A stretch of DNA of 64,000 bases from Paracoccaceae bacterium (lineage in GTDB: Bacteria > Pseudomonadota > Alphaproteobacteria > Rhodobacterales > Rhodobacteraceae). The stretch is from the NCBI GenBank assembly GCA_027489355.1, contig JAIXZY010000020.1, positions 1 through 64,000 of the forward strand. Direction: 5' to 3'. Under the pieces are notes generated by a model. It was not told the DNA's origin and did no database searches. It worked only from the letters and a program-made list of their open reading frames with translations. The translations under genes and the position numbers were made by a program. Below are positions 51,515 through 59,774 of this stretch, piece by piece. Each line of letters starts with the position of its first letter. Position 1 is the stretch's first letter.

Positions 51515-52660
51515 ATGAACACTGTTCCTTTCAGTCGCGCTACGCGCCTCGGATCTGAAGATGCATTCGTCCTGGATGCCATCCGCAGTGGACGACTTGC
51601 GGGCGACGGAGTGTACGGACAGAAATGCGAAGATCGAGCGCGCCAGCACCTGCAGGTAGGTAATGTCTTGCTCACATCCTCGGGGACGCATGCGTTGGAA
51701 ATCGCCGCGTTGCTCTTGAATCTGTCACCTGGCGATGAAGTGATCATGCCAAGCTTTACCTTCACCTCTACTGCCACCTCTTTTGTTCTTCGCGGAGCAC
51801 GACCGGTGTTCGTCGACATCCGGCCCGATACAATGAACTTGGACGAGAGGAATGTCGCAGCGGCTATTACTAAACGTACCCGGGCGATTGTTGTGGTCCA
51901 TTACGGCGGCGTCGCATGTACGATGGACACTTTGATGGACTTGGCTTCGGCCCATGGCCTGCCAATAGTTGAGGATGCTGCGCATGCAGTTGGTGGATAC
52001 TGGAGGGGGCGTCCTCTGGGAACAATTGGCGATCTTGCTGCGTTTAGCTTCCATGAGAGCAAGAACCTGACAAGTGGCGGAGAAGGTGGAATGCTGTGGG
52101 TGCGTGATCCAGAGCTTTTTGAACGCGCTCAGGTGATACGAGAAAAAGGCACAAACCGAAGTGCGTTTAGGATTGGCAAAGTCGACAGATATCACTGGGT
52201 GGACACCGGCAGCAGCTATCTTATGGCAGAGATAAACGCTGCCTATCTTTGGCCGCAGCTTACGGCGTTGGGCGAGATCACGAGAAAGCGCCGGACAATC
52301 TGCGATGCCTACCGCAACGCCTTTAAGGAGCTGATTCTAGCCGGCCGTGTGGAAGTTCAGGAGATTCCGACCGACACAGATGCACCTGGTCACATCTTCT
52401 ACCTTAAGCTGCAGAATGAAGCGCACCGTAACGCTTTTGTCGCAACCGCGGCCAGCCGTGGCATCCTCGCCGTGTCTCATTACGTGCCCTTGCACACATC
52501 ACCCGCAGGACGGCGCTACGGAAGATTCGTGGGCAATGATCTAGTGACCACCCGCGACAGTAATCGGCTAGTGAGGCTTCCTGTCTTCTACAACATGACG
52601 GATGAGCAGCAGCGCGCGGTGATCGAATGCGTTCTGCTGTTCTTTGGCGCTAATCCTTGA
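51515..52660 (+). CDS. wecE: dTDP-4-amino-4,6-dideoxygalactose transaminase (WecE/RffA-like)
   Basis: This is a DegT/DnrJ/EryC1/StrS sugar aminotransferase of 381 aa that makes a 4-amino-deoxysugar from a nucleotide-linked keto sugar. Landmarks are TSSGTHALEIAALLLNLSPG, MPSFTFTSTATSFVL, IVEDAAHAVGGYWRGRPLG and AFSFHESKNLTSGGEGGML. The last contains the PLP lysine in the RffA-specific HESKN context. The start is ambiguous: ATG 51515 fits family N-termini (VPFSRATRLGSED), with GTG 51500 and ATG 51506 upstream. It is paired with a sugar acetyltransferase, so an acetamido-deoxysugar for surface polysaccharide is a plausible product. Confidence 0.88.
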   Translation: MNTVPFSRATRLGSEDAFVLDAIRSGRLAGDGVYGQKCEDRARQHLQVGNVLLTSSGTHALEIAALLLNLSPGDEVIMPSFTFTSTATSFVLRGARPVFVDIRPDTMNLDERNVAAAITKRTRAIVVVHYGGVACTMDTLMDLASAHGLPIVEDAAHAVGGYWRGRPLGTIGDLAAFSFHESKNLTSGGEGGMLWVRDPELFERAQVIREKGTNRSAFRIGKVDRYHWVDTGSSYLMAEINAAYLWPQLTALGEITRKRRTICDAYRNAFKELILAGRVEVQEIPTDTDAPGHIFYLKLQNEAHRNAFVATAASRGILAVSHYVPLHTSPAGRRYGRFVGNDLVTTRDSNRLVRLPVFYNMTDEQQRAVIECVLLFFGANP

Positions 52661-52668
52661 GCTTTGCA

Positions 52669-53556
52669 ATGTCAGAGAATAAGCCCACGTACGTTATAAT
52701 GGCGCCCAGATATCGCGATGATTCCGGCGGCATAATGTTTCTCCACGGCCTTGCGAACGAACTGGTGAGGATTGGAGAACGCGCTGTTTTGTGGCCTACG
52801 CGCTGGAAGCCGCAATCGTTCATGATGGATGTCGCGCGGCATCTGGCAAGAAGATCCACCTACAGGATGATGCCGAATACGGCGGCAACCTTAGCACGGT
52901 CTGGAGATCTGGTCCGTGATGCGATCATCGTATATCCCGAGATCGTAAATGGAAATCCTCTGAACGCCGAACGGGTTGTACGCTGGCTTATGTATCCGCC
53001 GCGGTTGCGCGGAACGGCGTCGAGCTTTGGGCAGAACGATCTGTTCTTTAAAGCCAGCGATTTTAGCGACGACATCACTTTAACGGGTGGCGCTCCTTTG
53101 CTTCACCTTTTTTCGATCCACCCGGCCTATAAAGATCGAGGCAACAAGAATCGATATGGCACTTGCTACATGATGCGGAAGCAAGCGAACAAGACCGTCT
53201 TGCACGACCCGGAACGTGATATTTGCTTGGATGGATTGGACCACAAGTCTATTGCAGATCACTTCAATCGTTGCCAGAGGTTCATTTGCTATGATGAGGC
53301 GACGATGTACTCTCAGTTTGCTGCAATTTGCGGTTGCCTGTCGATCGTTGTTCCTGGTTTTTATCATAATCGTGATGCTTGGGTGGCTGACCGACCAATA
53401 GCAAAGTATGGCGTCGCATTCGGAATGAGCGATACGGATCATGCTATTTCTACCCAACATCTTCTGGCCCAGCACCTACTGATGCTCGAAGAGAACGGCA
53501 GAGATACGGTTCTAAACTTTGTGAAGCTTACCCGGAGAGCATTCCATTATTATTAA
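52669..53556 (+). CDS. Glycosyltransferase-like protein of surface-sugar clusters (WavQ-like)
   Basis: This 295-aa protein has an N-terminal GGIMFLHGLANELVRIGERA pattern typical of glycosyltransferase nucleotide-sugar folds. It also has HPAYKDRGNKNRYGTCYMMR, ICLDGLDHKSIADHFNRCQR and YSQFAAICGCLSIVVPG. These resemble hypothetical proteins of LPS/O-antigen loci annotated WavQ-like; the assignment is from memory, not a search. No membrane segment is seen. It lies 8 nt after wecE (a TTG at 52657 overlaps its stop), so it is in the same operon. It may transfer the modified sugar. Confidence 0.65.
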   Translation: MSENKPTYVIMAPRYRDDSGGIMFLHGLANELVRIGERAVLWPTRWKPQSFMMDVARHLARRSTYRMMPNTAATLARSGDLVRDAIIVYPEIVNGNPLNAERVVRWLMYPPRLRGTASSFGQNDLFFKASDFSDDITLTGGAPLLHLFSIHPAYKDRGNKNRYGTCYMMRKQANKTVLHDPERDICLDGLDHKSIADHFNRCQRFICYDEATMYSQFAAICGCLSIVVPGFYHNRDAWVADRPIAKYGVAFGMSDTDHAISTQHLLAQHLLMLEENGRDTVLNFVKLTRRAFHYY

Positions 53557-53601
53557 GGATATTGATTGTGGTACTCGGCTACTGCCCTTGAAAATGTTTC
53601 A

Positions 53602-53713
53602 GGTTGCCGAGCTGACACCGGGGCTCCGACAGACATTGGCGGTCGAAATCCCGGTGTCCTGATCATTCAGCATCCCGATGATCTGCTCTTTTGTTAGAAC
53701 TTGTACGCTTCAT
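53602..53713 (-). pseudogene. Remnant of an IS3-family OrfA transposase
   Basis: Read on the minus strand from the ATG at 53713, a frameshifted stretch gives MKRT and then LTKEQIIGMLNDQDTGIST, followed by ANVCRSPGVSSAT. This is the helix-turn-helix N-terminus of IS3-group OrfA (consensus-like FTEEQIIG...TADVCRxHGVSSAT). The rest of the element is gone. It closes the right side of the sugar islet opposite the IS5 remnant. Confidence 0.75.
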
Positions 53714-53816
53714 CGCCGTGTCCTCGTGCTGATCTCATGCGCTCGGAGAGCGTGCATATCCTCGATGATCATATGCTGTTTAAGGAACCCTAGGGCGTCC
53801 AAAGACAACTACAGTG

Positions 53817-54515
53817 TCAGGCTGCCTTGCGCTGCCCGAGTGCCGCGGCACTGAAGCTGCAGCTGTAGATGTGATGCATCGCGTCGGCGCGGCCCGGAAC
53901 CAGTGGGATGTCGTCCCGCAGCCAAAACCAAGGCTGTAACGACAACCTGCGCTCGAACTCTCGCGACATGGTGGCTGACCAGAATGCGGCCACCCCCTTT
54001 GACTTCAGGGACATCGCCACAGCGCCCAGTCCGCAGTCTTCGTACAGTCCGGTGTTGGCCGCGCGGACGAGGAAATCAGGCCCGTTGTCGGTATCGAGCA
54101 GGATCAGGTCATAGTCTGTTTCGATCTTCGCCAAGTGTGCTTGCACATCACCGATCACCACTCGGGTCCGCGGATCGTCGAGCGCATGGTCAGCCAGATG
54201 GGCCAATGGACCCCGGTTCCATTCGACGATCTCCGGGATTAGTTCACAGACTGTCACCTCAGCCTCGGGCGCGGCAAGATCAAGCACCGCACGCAACGTG
54301 TAGCCGAGGCCAAGGCCACCGATCAGGATCCGTCGCGCCCCATAGTTCATCCTTCGCATCGAACGCAGCGCAAGCTGGTCTTCCGACTGGTGGTTCAGGT
54401 TCGACATCAGCTCGATCCCGTTATAGCGGATTTCGAACAGGTCGCCGCGCTGGCGCAAAAGGATTTCATCCCCCGACGCCGTCCCGGCGCGGGCAAGTGT
54501 GGTCCAGAAGGTCAT
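53817..54515 (-). CDS. Spermidine/spermine synthase-like methyltransferase-fold protein
   Basis: This 232-aa protein has a Rossmann methyltransferase fold related to spermidine synthases. ILIGGLGLGYTLRAVLDLA is the nucleotide-binding glycine loop, followed by VTVCELIPEIVEWNRGPLAH and RVVIGDVQAHLAKIETDYD (aminopropyl/SAM binding region). LILLDTDNGPDFLV carries the catalytic-type aspartates. N-terminal DEILLRQRGDLFEIRYNGIE is typical. It lacks the full length of SpeE (about 280 aa), so true aminopropyltransferase activity is uncertain. Frame intact, no neighbours in polyamine metabolism. Confidence 0.85.
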   Translation of the reverse strand: MTFWTTLARAGTASGDEILLRQRGDLFEIRYNGIELMSNLNHQSEDQLALRSMRRMNYGARRILIGGLGLGYTLRAVLDLAAPEAEVTVCELIPEIVEWNRGPLAHLADHALDDPRTRVVIGDVQAHLAKIETDYDLILLDTDNGPDFLVRAANTGLYEDCGLGAVAMSLKSKGVAAFWSATMSREFERRLSLQPWFWLRDDIPLVPGRADAMHHIYSCSFSAAALGQRKAA

Positions 54516-54817
54516 GTCTTTTCCTGTGCAAGATTGGGCCCCTCGCGCATAGGCGGGGGTGATCGGGGTTCATCGCGGTCCGGGGTTGCCCTGCGCCTCA
54601 GGCGGGCGGGCAACCCTCAGACATTGTTCGAGCTGAACCCGCACAGGAGGGGGAAGACGGCCGGAATGTTGACGCGCACGGTCATTAATGCAGCCTGTCT
54701 GACAGATGGCGCCGGGGTAGCCGACAAGGCGTGGACATAGCGGCGCCGGGTGCGGAAGGCAATCGGGGCGGCCGTAAAGCGGCCCTGGGCCAGGTGCAGG
54801 ACCGTCATCGGAAACGC
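54516..54817. other. 302-nt gap between the TSUP and spermidine-synthase-like genes
   Basis: A 63-codon minus-strand frame (54617-54808) starts 9 nt after the TSUP stop. Its basic, low-complexity translation has no recognisable motif, so I do not call it. Nothing else was seen. Confidence 0.5.
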
Positions 54818-55570
54818 TCAGCCCGGGCCGACCAGGCGCCAGAAGAAGATCCCGCTCATCCCGAAGCCGACGGTGGCAATCACGCCCCTGATGACGGGTT
54901 TCGGCAGGGCGCGTGCCAGTGGGGCACCGGCATAGCCGCCAGCGGTCGCGGCCAGCATCATGACGAAGGCCTGCGGCCAGGCCACCAGCCCCGCCGCGGC
55001 AAAGACCACCACCGAAATGGCCGACAACAGAAAGCTCAGCCCCGATTTCAGCGCGTTCATGCGGTCAAGGTCGGCCATACCCCACAGCGAGAACAAGGCC
55101 AGCAGGATGATCCCAAGCCCGCCGTTGAAATAGCCGCCGTACAGTGCCACGGCGAAGAGACCCAGGGCGCCTTCGGGCGACACGTCCCGCGCGCGCGCGG
55201 CGGCCCAGTCCCGGACCCGGTTGCCGAAGAGAAACGCCAGGGTCGCGCCCAGAAGAAGGAAGGGCACGACGAAGGAGAAGGCATCGTTCGACGATACCAG
55301 CAGCAGGCCCGACCCGACCAGCCCGCCCGCCAGAGTGATGCCGGCCAGTCGCAGGAGCCGCCCGCGGTCAAAACCCGCAAGCTCGCGCCGAAAGCCCAGC
55401 GCGCCGCCCATGTAGCCGGGAAAGACGGCAACCGTGCTGGTGGCGTTGGCCATCACGGGGGGCATGCCGGTGAAGACCAGTGCAGGGAAGGTGAGAAAGG
55501 TCCCTCCACCCGCGACCGTATTCAGCACGCCCGCACCAAATGCGGCGGCAATCAGCACCAGAAATTCCAT
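54818..55570 (-). CDS. TSUP (TauE/SafE) family permease
   Basis: This 250-aa membrane protein has about eight hydrophobic segments and the TSUP double signature. AAAFGAGVLNTVAGGGTFLT is near the N-terminus and GYFNGGLGIILLALFSL in the second half. It is probably an exporter or importer of sulfite, sulfoacetate or another small anion; the substrate is unknown. It is a distant paralogue of the TSUP protein at 14446-15207. It follows the Rnk-like gene at 55617 by 46 nt on the same strand. Confidence 0.92.
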   Translation of the reverse strand: MEFLVLIAAAFGAGVLNTVAGGGTFLTFPALVFTGMPPVMANATSTVAVFPGYMGGALGFRRELAGFDRGRLLRLAGITLAGGLVGSGLLLVSSNDAFSFVVPFLLLGATLAFLFGNRVRDWAAARARDVSPEGALGLFAVALYGGYFNGGLGIILLALFSLWGMADLDRMNALKSGLSFLLSAISVVVFAAAGLVAWPQAFVMMLAATAGGYAGAPLARALPKPVIRGVIATVGFGMSGIFFWRLVGPG

Positions 55571-55616
55571 CTCGTCAGCCTTTCCTGCAAATCCCTGTCC
55601 GGGGTCCGCGTCTGTC

Positions 55617-56069
55617 TCATGTCGGGGGCAGCGTATCGAGGACGACCAGCGACGTGACCGAACCGTCCTCGCACAGAAGCGGCGCGCGCTGTCCGATCCG
55701 CATGCCGATCAACGTGGCCCCCAGCAATGACGCCACCGGGATGATGCCCAGTTGCCGGGTTCCGAGCCGGGCCCGTTGCACCAGGAGGCCCGTGGCCACG
55801 GCACCACCCCCCAGCGTATAGCTGACTCGGCTTCCGCCGACCACGACATCCGGCGGTACCAGCCCCCGGCTTGGAAGGGTCGTCACGATCTTGAGGTGCA
55901 GGACCCGGGCCAGCAGGGCTGAGGACCGGGCGCGGTCACGCTCGCAGATGTCCAGATGCTCCAGAAGGTGGGTGTAATCCGATTGCGGGAGGAGTGTCCC
56001 GCCCTGCGGTCGTCTGGGGCCCGTGAGGGGATGGAGACTTGGGGTTCGGGGGGGGATGCAGCTGGCCAT
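55617..56069 (-). CDS. GreA/Rnk C-terminal-domain-type protein (first of three)
   Basis: This 150-aa protein has a C-terminal FKBP-like GreA/GreB/Rnk domain, visible as GIIPVASLLGATLIGMRIGQ. Family proteins bind RNA polymerase through its secondary channel region, or act as nucleoside diphosphate kinase regulators. The N-terminal region has no clear GreA coiled coil; a short helix (LLEHLDICERDRARSSALLA) is present instead. The start ATG at 56069 has GAGGAGA upstream. It is divergent from DUF1127 and the other two copies. Confidence 0.75.
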   Translation of the reverse strand: MASCIPPRTPSLHPLTGPRRPQGGTLLPQSDYTHLLEHLDICERDRARSSALLARVLHLKIVTTLPSRGLVPPDVVVGGSRVSYTLGGGAVATGLLVQRARLGTRQLGIIPVASLLGATLIGMRIGQRAPLLCEDGSVTSLVVLDTLPPT

Positions 56070-56597
56070 GACGTCTCCTCGGACGGCGTGTCGTCGCAGG
56101 GGGTTGGGAAAGCGAGGAGGCCCCGGGAGGTTTGGCAGGCGCGAGCCTAGACCGCCCGGGGATGCAGGCGGTTCAGCAGAGGAAACCGGAAATGGTTCTG
56201 TTGCGGCACCATGCGGTCAGGCTAGGTACCCGTCCAAGGCAAGTCAACCGGGGCAGGCCTTGCGAGGGACCCCGTATGTTTCAGGATTTCCACCGCGTCA
56301 GCGCCTTTGCGCCGAGCCGGTCACAGGGCGGCCCGCGGCGCGATTGAAAGCGCCGGCGGAGATGACCATATGGGGGACATGTCGATGTTCGGTTTCCATA
56401 TGAGGGTCCTGCGCGCTGCAGGAATTCTGCTGAACCGCCGGTAGCCCCGGGCGGCACAAAGCCTGCGCGCTTGCCGACGCCCCGGGGTTTTCCAATCCGA
56501 CCTCTCACGATCCGTCTGAACCAGGCCGAGCCGTCCGCGGGCGGCCCGCGTCGGTGCGGTGCGCGGGATTCAGTGGTTTTCCGAAGTGGAGAAAGCA
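56070..56597. other. 528-nt divergent intergenic region
   Basis: This region separates the minus-strand GreA/Rnk-like gene from the plus-strand DUF1127 operon. It should contain both promoters. No gene with motifs was seen; the short frames on both strands are arginine-rich shadows. No strong hairpin was identified. Confidence 0.5.
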
Positions 56598-56903
56598 ATG
56601 TCCGTCTACATCACCCCCGGGACCCGGCAAGGCAGCGACCGCATCAGCGGCAAGGCCCCGGCGAGATCCTTCCTCCTGCGCTGGTGGAAAGGCGCGGTCC
56701 GCGGCTGGCAAAGGCGCAAGATGATCGCGGCCCTTGCCGCGCTGGATGATCGCATCCTGTTGGACATCGGACTGTGCCGCGGGGACATCGACGACTTTGT
56801 CGATGGTCTGAACAGCGCAGAGCTGCGGATGGTGCCGGTGGCGCCCGAACTGGCGACCGCGACGCAGGACAGATCCTACGCTGATCTGCGCCGGGCCGCA
56901 TGA
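56598..56903 (+). CDS. DUF1127 domain-containing small protein
   Basis: This 101-aa basic protein has a DUF1127-like centre (RRKMIAALAALDDRILLDIG, then LCRGDIDDFVDG). In other alphaproteobacteria such short arginine-rich domains act in RNA turnover or in phosphate and stress responses. The start is the ATG at 56598. It leads a run of four plus-strand genes to 58328, including two GreA/Rnk-like genes. Confidence 0.85.
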   Translation: MSVYITPGTRQGSDRISGKAPARSFLLRWWKGAVRGWQRRKMIAALAALDDRILLDIGLCRGDIDDFVDGLNSAELRMVPVAPELATATQDRSYADLRRAA

Positions 56904-56976
56904 GGCGCGGTCGGACCACGGGCCGCGCACCCTGGCGCGCGCGGGTCATGCCACATAATGGAGAAGGAGGCGGCAC

Positions 56977-57192
56977 ATGATGCTGTGCAAAGCGGATTTC
57001 GAAGATATTTTCCCCGACCTCTTCGGTCCTGGCGCGTCGGAGGGGTCAAACCGGCACCAGGCGGCGACCGGGCCGGCCGACGGCCCGCGCTCAACTGCGC
57101 CGCCTGCTGCCGCCGTGCGCGTGGCCGCCGAAGCCGTGACGATCCTTGACCTCGCGCCCCGGGCGAAAACCCGGATCGGCGCCGCAAATTGA
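56977..57192 (+). CDS. Small hypothetical protein in the DUF1127/Rnk cluster
   Basis: This is a 71-aa frame (MMLCKADFEDIFPDLFGPGA at its start) with a strong ribosome-binding site, GGAGAAGGAGG, 6-16 nt upstream. The middle is alanine/proline-rich and low complexity. No family recognised. The good translation signal and position, 73 nt after DUF1127, support a real gene. Confidence 0.5.
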   Translation: MMLCKADFEDIFPDLFGPGASEGSNRHQAATGPADGPRSTAPPAAAVRVAAEAVTILDLAPRAKTRIGAAN

Positions 57193-57380
57193 CTCCCTGA
57201 GCTGCGCCCTGCAGGATGACCTGATGAGACTGGTTTCGTTCCTTTTCCGGATTCATTTTCCAAACCGCCCCCTGCCCGGGGCGGTTTGAGCGCGCGCACG
57301 CGTCGCGGCTGCTCCGGGTCCTTCATCATATCCCCCAACCTGAAGTGAACCACGGCGGCGGCCCCGCCAAAGGAGCAAAC

Positions 57381-57839
57381 ATGACCTATACTACGGATGA
57401 GCGCCTTGTCGGCGATCCGATCGGCTACGCAATCCTGTGTCAGCACGCCGTGACCAGCGTTCTGACGAGGACCGACCGACGTGCTCTGGTGGACCATATT
57501 CTGCGGGCAGACAAGATCGGCACCGGGGCCCTTGCCCTGTTGGCACGGCTTCTCGGCCTCAAGCTTCTGTATGCGGCGATCGTGGAGGACGGCAGGACCG
57601 GAACCCGGACGGCGGCGGGCGGCTCACGGGTGATCTATGCCGTGGACGACCTGCCGCCGCAGTCGGGAAAGCTGTTCCACCACGACGAATTTGCCGAGGA
57701 GGACGATGGCATCCCGGTCGGATCACTTCTGGGCGCAACCCTGATCGGCATGACGGTGGGCACCCAGGGACCGTTGCTGCAGGCCGACGGAACCCTGCGC
57801 CGGGTGCAACTGATCGGCGTCGAGAGACCTGACGCATAG
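57381..57839 (+). CDS. GreA/Rnk C-terminal-domain-type protein (second of three)
   Basis: This 152-aa protein ends in DGIPVGSLLGATLIGMTVGT, the same FKBP-like GreA/Rnk core seen in the 55617-56069 protein. Two further shared stretches, RVIYAVDD and the N-terminal helix-rich region, suggest paralogy. The start at 57381 is supported by AAAGGAG 5-11 nt upstream. It is followed 60 nt later by the third copy, so the two are probably cotranscribed. Confidence 0.75.
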   Translation: MTYTTDERLVGDPIGYAILCQHAVTSVLTRTDRRALVDHILRADKIGTGALALLARLLGLKLLYAAIVEDGRTGTRTAAGGSRVIYAVDDLPPQSGKLFHHDEFAEEDDGIPVGSLLGATLIGMTVGTQGPLLQADGTLRRVQLIGVERPDA

Positions 57840-57899
57840 GCAAGTTGGGCGAACCTCTGGGGGCTTTCGGGTCCCTGCAACATCACAAACGAGAAAGTC

Positions 57900-58328
57900 A
57901 TGACCATGACAACAAACCATCCCCTCACATCGGAGCGGCTGCCGAAAATCCATCTGGACAAGACCCTGGTCGGCCGCCTGGAAGCCCTTGCCGCGTCCGT
58001 GATGAGACGCGCGCCGGACGTCGGCGAGCGTCTGATCGATGAGATCGCTCGGGCAAAGCTGGTCGCCCCGGCCAGCATGCGCGACGACGTGGTGACGATC
58101 GGAAGCGAGGTCACCTATCGTGACCTTGGCATGGCCCGTTTGCATACCGTCTCCGTGGTTTATCCAGAGGATGCGGACATCGAGAAAGGGCGAATCTCTG
58201 TCCTCACGCCGGTGGGTGTCGCCCTGCTTGGCCTTAGCCAGGGGGCAGTGATCTCGTGGACCACGCGGGATGACGAGACACGCCAGCTGCAAGTCTTGGC
58301 GGTTACCCCACCTAAGGCCAGTGACTGA
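57900..58328 (+). CDS. rnk: Nucleoside diphosphate kinase regulator / GreA-GreB family protein (third of three)
   Basis: This 142-aa protein is the most Rnk-like of the three. An N-terminal helical segment (LDKTLVGRLEALAASVMRRA) is followed by the FKBP-like domain with VTIGSEVTYRDLG, SVVYPEDADIEKGRISVLTP and VGVALLGLSQGAVISW. Rnk proteins resemble the GreA C-terminal domain and bind RNA polymerase. The spread of this fold over three adjacent genes is unusual. The frame is intact and codon use matches the neighbours. Confidence 0.82.
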   Translation: MTMTTNHPLTSERLPKIHLDKTLVGRLEALAASVMRRAPDVGERLIDEIARAKLVAPASMRDDVVTIGSEVTYRDLGMARLHTVSVVYPEDADIEKGRISVLTPVGVALLGLSQGAVISWTTRDDETRQLQVLAVTPPKASD

Positions 58329-58453
58329 CAACGATGCTCGCATCCGAGGACGCCAGATATTTTTCCGTGCGTCCTCAGAATGACTCCAGGTAAGGCTGTT
58401 CGCTGCAGACAGGGCTAGAGCGCCCCATGAAAACGTCTGACACAATGAACCCG

Positions 58454-58777
58454 TTATCCAGTGGACGGGACCAAAAGCCCGCAGTCCGGGCATACCCTGA
58501 GGGGGGCATCGCCCATGCCCTCTTCCGACGGGATCAATTCGATGAAGGTGTCGCGACGAATATGACACTGGGGACATATGTTGCTCGGCGGTGGTGAGCC
58601 ACTCAACCTCGTGAGCTGCCGCTCCAAGTCCTTCAGACGTGCGACGATCCGGCTGTACTCTTCAATTACTTGCTTCTGTGTCAGCAAAATTTGCCATCTT
58701 TCAGTCTTGATCTCAGCAGTCAGCCGATCACGTATGTTCTCGGTGAATGTTTTAAGTGTGCCGCTGTGCTTCCACAT
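58454..58777 (-). CDS. Hypothetical protein with coiled coil and zinc-ribbon-like cysteines
   Basis: This 107-aa protein has a helical region (TLKTFTENIRDRLTAEIKTE, then QVIEEYSRIVARLKDLERQL) likely to form a coiled coil. Two CxxC pairs (ICPQCHIRRD and RVCPDCGLL) follow and could form a zinc ribbon. The start is the ATG at 58777, with GGAGA nine nt upstream. An ATG at 58792 would add five residues. No family recognised; a DNA- or protein-binding adaptor is plausible. Confidence 0.65.
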   Translation of the reverse strand: MWKHSGTLKTFTENIRDRLTAEIKTERWQILLTQKQVIEEYSRIVARLKDLERQLTRLSGSPPPSNICPQCHIRRDTFIELIPSEEGMGDAPLRVCPDCGLLVPSTG

Positions 58778-59378
58778 CGGTGGCGTCTCCATCCTGTGGG
58801 TTGTCTGACTGTGAACTGCCCGGTCCAGCACATTTGGGTAGGACGACCCAAGTGACACGCCCTAGACGTGGCACGCCCGACCCGAGCAGCGATAGTAAGG
58901 ACCACAACCGGAGGTTAATGAAAAGGCCTATCATGTGGCTTCCGGGTATACGGAAGGATAGTCCAGTTCCGTGCCTCCCGCATCGTGGCTCAGCTACTTG
59001 AAGACCTTGCCACCGCCGAAGCCGCAGTGCGGGTAGGGTCAGGACCGATTGAGGCCGCCAAGTCTGTTCTGGACCTCGGCTCGCGAATAGGAATGGTCAG
59101 GTGGCCAGGAGAGGTTTGGGATGGTCGAAAGGCGTTGAAGTGCGGCCCCGCCGCCAGCTTCGATGCTTGAGCTGGAGCAGGGCCGCGGGATCGGGGCCAG
59201 AAAGGGACTCGGAAATCTGCCCCGTAGCATTCCATAGCGCGCAACCTGGGGCGGAATGAAGTGCCAACAATGGCCCGTTTATGGCGAGTGAAGATTGGCG
59301 TGGTCGGTAGACCTTAACATGCTATCTTTTGGTGCTGCCCGGCTCCATTATGTAGAAGCCTGACAGGGAGGTAGAGGA
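58778..59378. other. 601-nt gap without a convincing gene
   Basis: Only short mutually overlapping frames occur, with no motif. A TTATGTAGAAG-type AT-rich stretch just before 59379 may hold the promoter of the next gene. Nothing else was seen. Confidence 0.5.
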
Positions 59379-59774
59379 ATGGCCCGAGTTCCCTGCGGAG
59401 CGTGCGTGAACGGCTTCAACGACTTTACTGCGGATGGAATTCACTTCAGCAAGGTGAAATGTCAGTTCTGCGATTATGGCTTCAGGATCGTTCCGGACCC
59501 TGTGAAGGTTCAGGCCTCCGGCCCAAAGTCCAAGCCGAGCCGTGCGGCTGATCGCATGAATTCTGCCTTCAGGAAGGTCGGCAGCGCATCCAAGCCGGTG
59601 CAGACCTCAACGGTTGCAGGATGGAGAGTCCTCGTTAGGACTGCGGCGAGTGTGGTGGCGTTCGTGCTAGCAGGGGACACCCTTTCGCGAACCGACATGG
59701 ACCGCTGGACGGTGACCTTTCTCGCTATGGGTGTTGCCGCCGCAACTGCGTTCGTGGTCGCCCGACGCATTTGA
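59379..59774 (+). CDS. Hypothetical protein with CxxC zinc motifs and membrane segment(s)
   Basis: This is a 131-aa protein. Cysteine pairs in CGACVNGFNDFTADG and KCQFCDYGFRI form a likely zinc finger at the N-terminus. A basic linker is followed by one or two hydrophobic segments (VRTAASVVAFVLAG and VTFLAMGVAAATAFVVARRI). The start has GGGAGGTAGAGG upstream, a good ribosome-binding site. No family recognised. It could be a small membrane-anchored zinc-ribbon protein. Confidence 0.65.
   Translation: MARVPCGACVNGFNDFTADGIHFSKVKCQFCDYGFRIVPDPVKVQASGPKSKPSRAADRMNSAFRKVGSASKPVQTSTVAGWRVLVRTAASVVAFVLAGDTLSRTDMDRWTVTFLAMGVAAATAFVVARRI

Noticed and set aside
54617-54808. A 63-codon frame just downstream of the TSUP gene
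   Set aside because: Basic, low-complexity translation without motif; position alone is not enough.
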